A DNA stretch of 64,000 nucleotides from Paragordius varius (taxonomy: Eukaryota; Nematomorpha): contig OZ176050.1 in the NCBI GenBank assembly GCA_964247055.1, positions 13,516,001-13,580,000 of the forward strand, written 5' to 3'. The notes under the pieces are model-generated. The model was not told the origin of the DNA and ran no database searches. It worked only from the letters and a program-made list of their open reading frames with translations. Below are positions 24,640 through 36,195 of this stretch, in pieces. Position 1 is the stretch's first letter, and every line of letters starts with the position of its first letter. The position numbers and the translations under genes were made by a program.

Positions 24640-25095
24640 CATTCATTTCAGTCCTTCTATACAAATAGGGGTAGTTAAAGATACCAAGGCTTGTGAAAAG
24701 CTAAATATTTTAAAAAATAGGGAATAAATTGAACCCATGGCAATTTGCACTTATATAAGATTAATGAACCAATATATAATAAAAAATTCATTCAAAAATA
24801 TTTGATATTTATTCAGAGGTAAAATTTAAAGGTAAAATTTTTACCACCATGACATGTGTGCATAAGCTAAATATATAGATAATTAAAAAATGTTGTAAAA
24901 GAAAAAATGCGGGTGGTTTGATACGGAACTTTTAAAATTAATTATTTATTTCGATATTTTGGCTAATTTATATAATTTTTATTATGATAGTATCATAAAA
25001 ATTAATTGGAACCGTTTCTTTCAGTAGTTTTTTAAAAATAATAAGTAAAATATTGTTTGGGGTATTTAATTACCCCAATTTAAATTGTTTACATA
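24640..25095. repeat. Dispersed repeat E, copy 1
   Basis: Aligns with 44070-44610 and 52160-52712. Shared landmarks in order: CATTTCAGTCCTTC, a GGGGTA/TACC block, CCATGGCAA with TTTGCACTTATATAA, GGTTTGATACGGAAC, TTGGAACCGTTTCTTTCAGT and TTGGGGTATTTAATTACCCC. The outer GGGGTA/TACCCC blocks are inverted, suggesting a short DNA transposon relic. Confidence 0.6.
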
Positions 25096-25327
25096 AATAT
25101 AAAATGAACGAATATTCGAAATTGTCAGGCGTTAAAAAATTTTTATCATCAAATTATAAAGAAAAAGTGGTTATATTTAGCCTGTTTATACCGTTTCCAT
25201 AATCCCTGAAAATAATATGAACTACGATTCGATAAGATGATTAATTTTTGGACAGAAGTATGTTTTTTACAAATGTTTTTATATGATTACAAAATTTATC
25301 ATGTATTTAAGATTTTTTTTGCAAAAT

Positions 25328-25645
25328 CATGGCTTTTGCGTTTCTCTTAAGGGAATAAGCTCATTTTATAAGAAATAAAAAATTTGGGAATTTCGGAACC
25401 CCCCTCTAAAAATTATTTATAAAAACATTGTTCTGCTTCTTATATGTAGATATGATATATTTTAGTGATTTTCGGGAGGAAGCATCAAAAAGAATTAAAA
25501 AAAATTGCGTAAATCCATTTTTATTTAGCTCTTACCAGCTAATTAAACAACTTTATATCACTATTAAGGGCCAAAACCAAAAGCACCATGATAATCAGAT
25601 AGATATACCTATCAAAATACACATATTATATTAGGATATTTGTAA
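25328..25645 (+). repeat. Dispersed repeat G, copy 2
   Basis: Counterpart of 1563-1910; see that entry for shared blocks. It lies about 260 bp before the SAMD8 start codon, so it may contribute to upstream regulatory or untranslated sequence. Confidence 0.6.
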
Positions 25646-25904
25646 ACAGTGTGCATGTTTTCCACAAAAAAAAATTGAAATGTGCAATAATTTTGCGATT
25701 TTTTGATATTAAGTTGCGAAATAAGGAAAAATATTTTTAAATGACTTCCAGGGCACATCATAAGTATTTTAATACATTTGATCATCACAAAGTATATTTT
25801 TCAATACAATACCTAACTTTGGAAAAAATGGGTATTTACTCAAATACATTTTTCTATTTTACAGTTGTTATGGTGGCATTCTACATGCCGTATGTTTTTT
25901 TGGC

Positions 25905-28900
25905 ATGAAAATTTTAAAAAATCCAAAGTTCTGGACCATCAATGATGTCTCTGCATGGTTAGAAAACGAAAATCTCGGTAACCATGTGAAACTATTTAAG
26001 TTTCACAAAATTAATGGAACTATTTTGTTGAAATTAACTGAGGAAGATTTTAGAAGAGAGCCCATGTTACTTAATTGTTTAGGCGATATTAAAAGAATAG
26101 TTATGAAAATTCGGAAATTAAAATGTTATGGCCTAAATCAGCGTTTAACAATGACGCGAATAAATATATACAAGTCAAGACTCCCTCTAAAACACACGGC
26201 AAAAGCAAAAACTGATATGGATCAATCAAAAGAACTTTTTTCAAACTTCTCAAACATCAATGAACAGGCAAAGGATTTTGTCTCAAAATCATCATATAAT
26301 TCGCTTAGTATACCACTTGTGAAACATGGTTTAAAAACTACCAGCCTAAGATCAGGACACACATCTACCAATAATAAAAATAATAATCTATGCACCAATC
26401 ATTCACACAATTCATATGCAAACGGATATTCAAATCATAATAACAATATCTATAATAAAAATAATCGTAAACGTAGTGTTTCATCCACAAATACTCATGA
26501 TTCCAATAATTTGGGTGAAGAGGATGCCCTTATAATTAAGCTTCTTTTAGCGTTTGCATATTCCCTCTTTTCTTTCCTTGTGACATCTGTTATAATGGTC
26601 ATTGTACATGACAGAGTCCCCGACATAAATAAGTATCCACCTCTTCCTGACATATTTTTGGATAATATTCCACTTATCCCGGGTGCTTTTTTGTTTTGTG
26701 AACAAATTGGTATTCTGTTGGGTCTTACACTTATCGTGGCTTGTATATTTCATAAACATAGGTAATTGGAATTAACTGTTGTTGTAATGATTTAATGGAT
26801 TTGAAATTTAGTTGGATTTGGTTGTATTTAGTGATTGGATTTCGGAACCAGAACTTTTTGTCAAATATTTTGGAGTTTTTAAATAAAGTAAGATAGAATA
26901 CTTGCAATATAAAGGTAAATTTTTGTGACATTTACCTTTTATATTTTTAGAATGTTAGAAATTTATAACTGTTTAAGTATATTAAAACCAAGGCAAATTT
27001 TGAAAGCTTATCAACTGTAATTTTCAATCCATAATCTTTTAAAAATATGTTGTAAAATAAAAACAAGGCTCTCCCACTAAAATGCATTTACATTTTTGTA
27101 AAAGGGACTGTTTAAGGCAACCGGCTCGGTTCAAAATGGGGTTAAAGGATTACTTAAATATTTTTCACCATATAATTTGATAGTATATTACATTTAAGAG
27201 TTTTTGGACAAAATAGTTTACAAAATATTTTGCAATTCAAATTTAGATTTTTAGCATTTTTTCACCGATATAATAATTAGGCTTTTAAAATATGCAACTA
27301 AATTTATTGATCGAATAAAAAATAAGGGGGGTTGGAACCGTTTTTTCTACATGTGTTACCGAAACTAAAAACGGTTTTGGTTAAAATTTAGTTTTTTTTA
27401 TTAATAAATATATATCTTTATATTTTATTTGCCTGTTTTTTTAGATTTATCATATTGCGACGATTCTTTGCACTGACTGGTACGGTGTTTATGTTGAGGT
27501 GCGTTACCATGGTGATCACATCCCTATCTGTTCCAGGTGCCCATTTAAACTGCCATGTAAGCAGCCTTTTTCATCATAAATTATTATCAAAACAGTTAAC
27601 TATATCTGGACAGTCCACTTTTTAAATTTATTTCCAGTTTTAATTTTACACAATTTTCTTGAATCTGGTTTTAATATACCATATCTGCTATTGTCCTATA
27701 TATGATTGCAATAGTTATAATAAGTATTTACAGTTTTAATCAACTTATTGTAACACTTACTTATCATTTTTTTAATTAAATACAAAAAATTGCTTACGAT
27801 TAGTAAAATGAAATAGGAAATCCAATAAAAATAATTATATATGCACAAATAGTTTGCTATCAAATATCCATTAACAATATTCTTATATTACAATCTCAAC
27901 TATTCCTATTCCTCGTTTTTAAGAAAAATTATAAGAAATGCGAAAATTACTTATACTTATTTGGTATTTTATATTTTTTACTTTATTTCATATAGCATGA
28001 TATGATTGAAACAGCTACCGCGGTCAACAAAATCAAACGGGCCTTCAAAATTTGGTCGGGTTTTGGGATGTCCTTGGTTGGAATTCACACTTGTGGCGAT
28101 TATATGTTTAGCGGCCACACTGTTATCCTTACAATGCTCAACTTTTTCATAACTGAATGTTAGTCGCGATTCGCGATATTTTTTTGAAACTTGTGTTATT
28201 ATAGAAAATTATTTGGAAATAATTTCCAAATGGTATTAGAATTAAAGATTTTTTACGCATTTTGAAAGTTATTAAAAAAAATATAAATGGTTAACTTTAT
28301 ATAGTCTTATTTTATGTGTAAATTCAATGGTTAAGCAAGTTATTCCATAGTTTTACAGTTGTAAAAACATCTATATATATACATATATATATATATATAT
28401 AGATATACCATTTACAGTTCAAAATCACCCTTAAACAACTCAAATTCGCCCTTGACAATTCAAATTCACCCTAAAATGAATTATGTGTTTTTAAAAATAA
28501 AAATTACCTATATTTTTTTATATTTTGGAAAAAAGAAATTACGTTTAAAATTAATATAATACTAAAAAATAAACTATGCCATAAGGTTATATTTCTTATT
28601 AATAATGAGTTATATTAGGCCGAACACATAATTTATTGTTCGAGGGTGAATTGAATTGTTCAAGGGTCACCTAATTGAAAAATATATAAGTTTTCTGGGT
28701 TATTATTTACAATTATTTCATTGAAAAAATTTAAAAGGTAATAATTTCGTTAAATTGGAGAAAAAAAATAGTTTTTAAAACAAAACGGTTTTTTGAAAAA
28801 ATTTTTTATTTTTAAATGAAAAAATATATATAATAAATAAAGAAAATTAGGTGTTAAAAAATAATAAAATAAAAAAAAATACATGCAAAAATTATGGTTA

Positions 28901-29196
28901 AATCAAAATTTGAAATTTTTAAGGACCAGCTTGAAATGTTCAAAAACCCACTTGAATTGTTCACGGACTAACTTAAAGTTTTCAAGGTTGAATATAAAGT
29001 GTTCAAGGACCAACTTGAATTTTTCAAGGACCAACTTGAAGTGTTAAAGGACACTCTTGAAGTGCAAATGGTATATTTTAAAAACTAGGTTATCAAAAAA
29101 TAAAAATTTTTGCGGCAAATGAATACGCTGGTCATAAGCTATCTCATTAAAAAAAATTTTTTTTGTCAAAAAAATTGACCCTCTTTTTTGCACACA

Positions 29197-29234
<38 letters not shown>

Positions 29235-30257
29235 CTTCTTTAATAATTATATATATGGGTGATGAAAATTAAAACATTGTTTTATTTTGCTTTTATTTTC
29301 TAGATACTCCTAGATCATTTTATTTGTTGCACACTTTTTCTTGGGTCCTCAATCTTTTTGGCATTTTTTTCATCCTTGCTGCTCATGAACATTATTCTAT
29401 AGACGTTTTTATCGCTTTCTATATTACGACTCGGTATTGGCTTTTTTAACATTAATATTAGTATAATTTTTTTAAAACTTTTTAAGCCTATTTAAAAATC
29501 ATTTATTAAACAGTTTGCACAAATGTTAAAATACCATACGTTCGATACTAAGAAAATATGATTTTTTCGCTTTTTTTCTGCGTAAGGAAAGAGAAATTTT
29601 TATTAAATTTAATGAAAATTTATTATAGTTAAAAAACTAATTATATATAAAATACCATGGTGTCCTTATTATATACCATGTTATTTCAACGTATTATATC
29701 AAAAAGTACCGTAAATTTCATTAAAAAACGGTGGCTTTTATTTAATAAATTGTTTTAAAAGTAAAAAAGCTCATTTTGGGATAATCATATCTTTAAATTT
29801 CTTTATATTTTTACATTTATTTGTCCGTATAATTTCAATTTTTACTGTATTTTCCATACATACATACATATTAACACGGTTCTTTTTACACGCTTTATCT
29901 TTTATAAATAATTTTTCATTGTACAGACTTTTCCTTTATTACCATTCTCTGGCAAACAATCGAGCCCTGAGACAATTAGATGGGGAACGTGTACGATCTT
30001 GGTTTCCCATGTTTTCCTATTTTGAATCCAAAGTTGAAGGCATAATTCCCAATGAATATGAATTGCCTTTCGTGGATTGGGCTTACGCCCTTTGGTCCAT
30101 GCTTAATAATGATTCAATCCTCGTGAATAATGTTAAACACCATTTGTATGCAAAAACAACTAGTTTGCCATATCAACCAATATTGACTGCCTCCACATCA
30201 ACATATATGAGGGGGGAACCTCATTATTCTAAGTATCTATCTCAGGATTGGATTTAG
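25905..30257 (+). CDS. SAMD8: Ceramide phosphoethanolamine synthase, SMSr type (SAM domain)
   Basis: Sphingomyelin-synthase-related ER membrane enzyme that transfers phosphoethanolamine from PE to ceramide. Five exons join in frame: 25905-26761, 27445-27556, 27996-28158, 29304-29433, 29927-30257 (TAG), giving about 530 aa. Residues about 8-70 form a SAM domain ([19 protein letters not shown] to [14 protein letters not shown]). An Asn-rich linker of about 130 residues follows, longer than in vertebrate homologues. Then come six predicted membrane segments, with [56 protein letters not shown] and [19 protein letters not shown]. The His of SGHT and the His and Asp of HYSIDV are the catalytic triad of this lipid-phosphatase-like fold. 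The ATG at 25905 is plausible, but a short in-frame upstream extension from an acceptor at 25864 is open. Confidence 0.95.
28405..28675. mobile_element. Family A MITE, truncated right end
   Basis: Starts TATACCATTTACAGTTCAAA with three modules (TTCAAATTCGCCCTTGACAA and similar), centre AAACTATGCCATAAGGTTAT, and right arm TTCGAGGGTGAATTGAATTG and TTCAAGGGT. It then runs straight into family C sequence without its own closing GTAAATGGTATA. Confidence 0.7.
28676..29078. mobile_element. Family C MITE, left end missing
   Basis: Begins inside the family C interior (AAATATATAAGTTTTCTGGG, as at 16921) and continues to the right arm with GACCAGCTTGAAATGTTCAA and other modules, closing ACTCTTGAAGTGCAAATGGT. 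With the preceding entry it makes a composite: family A left end, family C right end. Confidence 0.7.
29085..29200 (+). repeat. Dispersed repeat H with flanking AT microsatellite
   Basis: GCGGCAAATGAATACGCTGG, CATAAGCTATCTCAT and AATTGACCCTCTTTTTTGCA match the inverse of 9640-9735. It is followed at about 29196-29232 by an uninterrupted (AT)n run. Confidence 0.6.
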
Positions 30258-32392
30258 ATTAATTTAGATTAAATAAGTTAAATTTGTATGGATGAGGATT
30301 GGAATTGTATGCTTTTTATAAGCTTTTTATATACTTTTTTTGGAATAAATTATCATTTCTAGGCTAAATAAAGCAATCTCGTTAATAAATATATATGTAA
30401 TATTTTTGAAAATATACCCATATAATTCTAAGTTATCTTTTGCTAAAACAATGTTATCAATATCCTATTTCCATTAATACCTGAGATAATCTATTTTCAA
30501 TCTTTTAAAGTTAGTAATACATTAAAGAGCAATTTTATTGGATAGTATGACATTTAAATGGTCAATAACGATAAAATCGAATATTTTTGAACAAAAGTAT
30601 GATTTTTGATCTATAAAACTAATTTTTAAAACGCATATATTATAAATAATAAGACGTTTACTAAATTAGATTACAGTATATTACATACATAAAAACGGAA
30701 TAAAATTTAGCAATTTACAGTAAAATTTTAATTATACGGACAAAATATAGAAATATAAAGACATATTTTTTCTAAAAGACAACCATACTTTTCAAATCTT
30801 AATTTATTTAAATATAATTCATTATTTTATACTTTAAAGTATAAAATAGAGATGTATATTTGGAACATAATCAATTTCATATTTTACGATTATTAAATTA
30901 AATTAAGGATTGAAAAAGTATGGTTGAATTTAGAAAAAAAAATTTGTCTTTTTTTACGATTTGTCAGCATAATTTTAATTTTTAAAATATTAAAATAATT
31001 TAATATATACTTTTTATTTTTAGCTTACATACACTTCCTATCAACAATCATGCAATGAAGTTTAAAATGAAAAAACAAAATGCAATTTTCCAGCATTCCA
31101 AACATCATTATGAATAATTGGAATTTTTTTTATTTTTACTGTAATTTATATTTTTTAAATACAGCATATCTTTATCTACTCTAAAAAATGTATATATACA
31201 GATTGTAATCATTTTAATTTTCAAAAACGCAGTTTTTATTTTAATTAACAAGAAAGACTAAGTAACTTTGAAATAGGTCCTATTGCAAAATAATTGCATT
31301 TTATTTAACATTTTTAATTTATTACAAAACATCTCCAATTATACGAACAATTATTATCTACAACACATTACTTAATTGAAAGAAATGCCTATTTTAAATT
31401 GTAAATATCATACAATTACTCCTGAATAAATAAAAATTATATAATTATTGCAATTATAATTCAGCTAAAATCATATAAATTTATTGAGGTGAATTTTCGA
31501 TTACTACTAGTAATCTTTGTCAAACGTAATAAAATTAAATATAATTAAAATTTAAAGTTATATCCAAAAATTATATATTTAATGATATTAAACTCATTTT
31601 CTATTATTATAAAAATAATTATCTTAAAACCATTGAAGCTGCTATTCAACATTGATGTAGGCTCCAAGATTTATACATTAATAATGTTTATAATTATAAT
31701 GCAGAGCAAAGTTTGAAAATGTGTAAATTAAAAAAATAATCAAAAGTAATTTAAAATATTTTTATAATTTTTTTTGGCTTTATTTAGATTGAGCATTCGA
31801 AGCAATAGTCAATGTCATTTTTCGAAGCGAAAGGAAAGAAACAGAACTGATTATATATAAATTAAAATATAAAGAATCCACGGATATTTAAAATCATAAA
31901 GAAATATGCCTTAAGTTGGTATAGAAGAAAACTATTATTTATATTAAAATCCTTAGAAAAATTATTTCCCGATATCAATTTTCTTTAATGTATTACCGTT
32001 ATAATAGATAAAAAACAGTTAATACCTTTATCATATCAAAATTAATATAAAATAACGGTATAAAACAAAATTTTAATGCAAAATATATCATGCAACAATT
32101 GTTAGAACCATTCAATTTATGGACATATATATTTCTATTTGTGATAAAAATAACGGATATGAGTATAAATGACACCCTTTGAAAGCGGTTACACCAGTTA
32201 GTATTATTTGTCGGTTTATAAATTCAACCTAAGTCATAACTATATTTAGGAAAAGGGTGCACATTTATATTGTTTGATTCCCAGCTATTTATTGTATCCA
32301 AAAAGTATAGCGTATGTTATATCAAAATATTTTTAACATGCCTTTTAACCGGACTAAGATTTTATCACAAATCAGGTCCGTGTTGCACATCT
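30258..32392. other. Intergenic spacer
   Basis: Apart from one family D MITE at 30718-30985, this A+T-rich stretch shows no coding, RNA or repeat feature I can support. Confidence 0.5.
30718..30985. mobile_element. Family D MITE
   Basis: Left arm CAGTAAAATTTTAATTATAC then GGACAAAATATAGAAATATA and AAAGACAACCATACTTTTCA; right arm TGAAAAAGTATGGTTGAATT and TTTTACGATTTGTCAGCATA. It has inverted arms and no coding capacity. Confidence 0.75.
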
Positions 32393-32557
32393 TCAAAACC
32401 TCCCCCACGGTTTTATTTTCATATTCTTAGGCACCAGGTTAATTCCAAGTTTTAACTCTCCAGGAATCACTCCGGTTGAAGCTTTACTTTTTTCGACTTT
32501 TTCGAATCCCCGATTTTGATATGTAATACATTTAAACTCAGCGTTTGGTAAAATCAT
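32393..32557 (-). CDS. Short unidentified ORF (54 aa) or terminal exon downstream of URM1
   Basis: Minus-strand open frame MILPNAEFKCITYQNRGFEK continuing to GVIPGELKLGINLVPKNM and ending KPWGRF-stop. Local G+C is clearly above the flanks, and amino-acid composition is balanced, unlike the Phe/Lys/Asn/Ile-rich noise around it. A strong 3' splice site (TTCTCCTCAG) sits at 32567-32568, nine nucleotides before the ATG and in frame with it. So this is either the last exon of a gene whose other exons I cannot see or a small downstream cistron 166 bp past the URM1 stop. I do not recognise the family. A donor AG|GTTTTG near the end would allow further exons. Confidence 0.4.
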   Translation of the reverse strand: MILPNAEFKCITYQNRGFEKVEKSKASTGVIPGELKLGINLVPKNMKIKPWGRF

Positions 32558-32723
32558 TATGCCCGGCTGAGGAGAATATTTTAACCCGTCACCATAATAT
32601 ACTAAAATTTTTATTTATTCTTACAATGATAACTAAAATATGCAAAAATGAGTTGCATCACAATTGATTAAGGAATAAATCTCGAGGGTTTGAAAAATTA
32701 TATGTATAATATAGGTTGGGATA

Positions 32724-33029
32724 TTATCCACCATGTAGGGTTGAAATGAATAAAATTGTATCATTTTCTTGGAGTTTATAGGACTCTTCACCAATCAACT
32801 CCCAATCCATACCATTTACTAGTATTATAATCCCTGGTCTTATAGTGTCACCCTTAACAAAAAGTTCGGGGCGTTCATCTAAATAATAATCTTTCAAATG
32901 AATTATAAAATCTCCCAATGTCCAATCTTTTGTGGTATCCGTTAATGAGGGAGGTAATTTAATCGTTCGTTTTTTAAAACCTTTAAATAGTAAATCAACA
33001 CCGCCGGCAAACTCGACATTAACTTGCAT
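32724..33029 (-). CDS. URM1: Ubiquitin-related modifier 1
   Basis: Ubiquitin-fold sulfur carrier for tRNA wobble-uridine thiolation, also conjugated to lysines (urmylation). Its C-terminal GG is activated as a thiocarboxylate by an MOCS3/Uba4-type enzyme. A single exon encodes 101 aa, the usual family length: MQVNVEFAGGVDLLFKGFKK at the N-terminus, ERPELFVKGDTIRPGI, ILVNGMDWELIGEESYKLQE, and terminal TILFISTLHGG followed by TAA. The start is the ATG whose complement lies at 33027-33029, which gives the family-typical N-terminus; no longer start with ATG is available in frame. It is divergently oriented to MRPS24, with about 360 bp between start codons, so the two may share a bidirectional promoter region. 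Confidence 0.96.
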   Translation of the reverse strand: MQVNVEFAGGVDLLFKGFKKRTIKLPPSLTDTTKDWTLGDFIIHLKDYYLDERPELFVKGDTIRPGIIILVNGMDWELIGEESYKLQENDTILFISTLHGG

Positions 33030-33390
33030 CGTTGTTTTAATCAGATTTTGCAAATGGATCTGACCAAGTTTTCATTTCTATTGTGAGTTAAATTAATTTA
33101 ATTTACTTGTTGTAGGATCAAATTTTTTTAAATAACTATGTTGATCTTGTATATTTTCTGTAAATATATATATATATATATATATATATAAGTAAAACAT
33201 TTTGGTGAAAAGTAATTTAAATAAACATACTATATATGTTAATATTTTGTTTTGGCCGAAAATATAAAAAATAAAAGGTCACTCCGATAATGCAACCAAA
33301 TATAGCTGCGGGATAATAATTATTTTGACGGATTTTGATACTCATACATTGTGTTTTTATTCAAAAATAAACACAAAAGAGTTTTACCAC
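33030..33390. promoter_or_regulatory. Divergent intergenic region between URM1 and MRPS24
   Basis: About 360 bp separate the two start codons. It holds an (AT)n run at 33165-33190. No TATA box or operator can be singled out in such A+T-rich DNA; the assignment as a shared promoter region rests on gene orientation only. Confidence 0.35.
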
Positions 33391-35462
33391 ATGTTAACAA
33401 AATTTAAATTTATTGATCCATTTTTAAAATACACTCGTAATTTCCATTGTTCTGGAACCAAATTTAAATCAAGAGCGGGTAGATACCGCCCAACACCACA
33501 CAAAACTCTTCCTTTAACCTATGAAAACTCTCAGCAGTGCTACATGATAGGAGTCTCTAAAACATGGAACTCAATTAATACAAGTATATAATAAATTTAG
33601 ACATTTATATGGTTTATTTAATAGAAATGATTTATTAAAAAACTTAAATTTGTATTTATTATATCTTTTACGTTTCAAATAATGTTTAATTAGACGTTTA
33701 GTTAGAGTCGCAATCTTTTTTTTGCAACTCCCTAAAATGCAAAGCTTATTTATTGGTTTTATTTTTTCTATCGCATTTATTTAAGAAAATTGTAGGCATA
33801 CGCAGCATTTTTATTTGATATCGAAGTTTGCAAATCTTTATTTTATTATAACAAATGTAATAATAGGTTTTTTAGATATATTTAGAATTTTTATTTTTAA
33901 CGCTTTCTTTAATTTTGTGTCTTGATAGAAAGTACCCTTCTAATACTCAAGTTTTATTGGTCTGATGAATTGTTTTCGCAGTATAATACTGTTTTTTAAA
34001 AAAAGTTGCGATTTTATAACAGTTGTGTTTAAATAATGTCTCTTTAATCCAATATGATCTATTTTAACTAAATAACATTATATTTTTTTGTTGTAATTCA
34101 TTTTGATGATACATTGCTAATCCTTTACATTTTTTAATTAATAATATAACATTTACAATTCAAATTCACCCTAAAAATATATTAATTATGTGTTTTCGAA
34201 ATAATATAACTTATCATTAAGAAACATATTTTTACGACATAATTTATTATTTTTTCAGCATTATATTAATTTTAAACAGAATTTCATATTTTAAAAATGT
34301 TAAAAAATAAAAGTAATTAGAAAATGTGTTAAACAGTTAGGCTTTTGTCGTTATTAGGTGGTGCCCGGCCCTTGAAACAAAGAATATATTTTATTCGCTC
34401 AACATTTTTTGGTAAACATTGATTATATTATATGAAGGGATTCATAGTGTGTAAATTTTAAAGTAAAAATTTGAATTTAACGGACAAAACAACGTAAAAA
34501 TATAAAGACAAATTATTTTTACGGAAAGACAACTCATTTTGAAACCTTAATATATCCTATTAAAATCATTTAAATACAATCGCGTAAAATACACAATTAA
34601 TTGTGTCACCTATTTCAACTCTCTTTTATACCTTTCATTTTAAAACAATCAATTTTATTTGGAAAATAATGATTTAAAAAGTATGGTTATCTTTTAGGAA
34701 AAAATATTCATCTATTTTTACGTTTTGTCCGTCCGTATAATTTCAATTTTTACTGTATGTAAAATAATAAAATTTGCGTCCATAGATTGAAAAATTTATT
34801 ATTTTACCTCACTTATTCTACGCCTTACATTTTATTTTGTCTTCAAATTATTTTAAATTTAACAATCCTTATGTATACCATTTACAATTCAAATTCACCC
34901 TTAAACGATTCCAATTCACCCTAAAAATAAATGATGTGTTTACGGGCTAATATAACTAATTTTTGATATAAAATATATCTTTATGGCTTAGTTTTTTATT
35001 ATTTAAGTATTATATCAATTTTAACAAAATTTTGTTTTTTTGAAATTTAATAATATAGCTAATTTTTATTCTTAAAAACACATAATTTATTTTAGGTTAA
35101 ATCTCAATCGTTCAAGGGTGAATTTATAGTGTAAATGTTATATCTTAAAACAAACTAAAACAGGCACATTGAATGACGCAAATTGTCCTGATATTGCTGG
35201 TGACACAACTATTCAGGATACATTCATCCGAAAATTTATGGGTGGCACTTGGCCCGGCCTATTCGTTTCGGACATTGTAATAAAACGCCGTTATAACGCA
35301 ATAACTATTGTCGGAATTATTCAAAGAACTATTCACCCGCGAAAACTTTATTTCCTCCTAGGGTATACTGAAGAACTCTTGTCCGTTTTCTTGAAGTGTC
35401 CGGTTAAATTGGAACTCCAATCTGTTGATACGGTCAAAGATACCATATTCAAATATGTTTGA
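33391..35462 (+). CDS. MRPS24: Mitochondrial small ribosomal subunit protein uS3m
   Basis: Component of the mitoribosome small subunit. Exons 33391-33583 and 35164-35462 (TGA) join at ACA A|GC in phase 1, giving WNSINTSTLNDANCPD and a 163-aa protein, close to the vertebrate length. The N-terminus (MLTKFKFIDPFLKYTRNFHC, then KSRAGRYRPT) is basic and fits mitochondrial import. Family landmarks: LTYENSQQCYMIGVSKTWNS, FIRKFMGGTWPGLFVSDIVI, KRRYNAITIVGII, YFLLGYTEELLSVFLKCPVK, LELQSVDTVKDTIFKYV. The ATG at 33391 gives the expected N-terminus. The 1.58 kb intron contains three MITEs, and a fourth begins within a few bases of the stop codon. Confidence 0.95.
34144..34320. mobile_element. Family A MITE, right half missing
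   Basis: Starts ATAACATTTACAATTCAAAT, continues through the family centre (ACGACATAATTTATTATTTT, TTAATTTTAAACAGAATTTC) and stops near 34320 without the closing modules. Confidence 0.65.
34461..34757. mobile_element. Family D MITE in MRPS24 intron
   Basis: Left AGTAAAAATTTGAATTTAAC, GGACAAAACAACGTAAAAAT; right AAGTATGGTTATCTTTTAGG, TTTTACGTTTTGTCCGTCCG and TTTCAATTTTTACTGTA. Both arms are well preserved. Confidence 0.8.
34875..35143. mobile_element. Family A MITE close to MRPS24 exon 2
   Basis: Starts TATACCATTTACAATTCAAA with modules ACCCTTAAACGATTCCAATT, and ends TTCAAGGGTGAATTTATAGT with GTAAATGTTATA. The terminus lies about 20 nt before the exon 2 start at 35164. Confidence 0.8.
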
Positions 35463-35465
35463 AGA

Positions 35466-35722
35466 GAAATTATACGGACAAAACCTAAAAATATAAAAAC
35501 AAATATATTTTTTTTTAAAAGACAACCCCATACTTTTTCAAACTTCATTTTTAAAAAGATAATAACTCATTGTTTTAAATTGTATGGTATAAAATTGATA
35601 TGTATATTGGTTACACAATCAATTATATATTTTACAATTGTGCTTTATAAAAGTATGGTTATCTTTTGGAAGAAAAAAATATTTGTTTTTATATTTTTAC
35701 TTTTTGTCCGTATAATTAAGCT
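35466..35722. mobile_element. Family D MITE directly after the MRPS24 stop codon
   Basis: GAAATTATACGGACAAAACC begins about four bases after the TGA at 35460-35462; the right arm is TTTTTACTTTTTGTCCGTAT near 35692-35711. The outermost end (CAGTAAAAATT) is not visible, as if coding sequence replaced it. The element therefore supplies all of the proximal 3' untranslated region. Confidence 0.75.
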
Positions 35723-36193
35723 TTTATTACTATACTTTGATTTTTTGCTTTACAATATATTTTATGTTATATGATGATAGAAATTTATTTTATATATGTA
35801 AATGTGATGAATGTCAGAGAATTGCATATTTCGGTACCATTCTATGTCGTAAATTTTTTTCGTTTGCGTCTTATTAATTTTAGTACTTTTTGTAATCCGT
35901 CATCCTAAAAAACATGTAAAAACAAATAATGAAATAAAGTTTGACAAGTTTAAAAACAATTATTCGAATAAAATTATAAAAAAACGTAAGATTTTTAAAA
36001 CATATATATTAAATAAAGACAACCATATTATATGAAGCTTGATGGTTTTTGTTACAAATTAAATTAGAAATATAAATTATAAATAGGTTGTATAATAATA
36101 TTTTATTATTTAAATTTACTTAGGGTTATTAAAATGAAAGATTAAAACAAGTGTATCAAAAAATAATATCTTTAATTTTTATTTTTTGCCTTT
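35723..36193. other. Spacer, nothing recognised
   Basis: A+T-rich sequence between two MITEs without supported features; the MRPS24 poly(A) site could lie here. Confidence 0.4.
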
Positions 36194-36195
36194 AT

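Larger units (their letters stand above)
23521..25904. other. Intergenic spacer between HADHA and SAMD8
   Basis: No gene is supported. It is largely three dispersed repeats (F about 24090-24390, E about 24640-25095, G about 25328-25645). An acceptor-like TTTTACAG at 25857-25864, with an open frame reading CYGGILHAVCFFG into the SAMD8 ATG, leaves room for a 5' extension of that gene. Confidence 0.5.
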
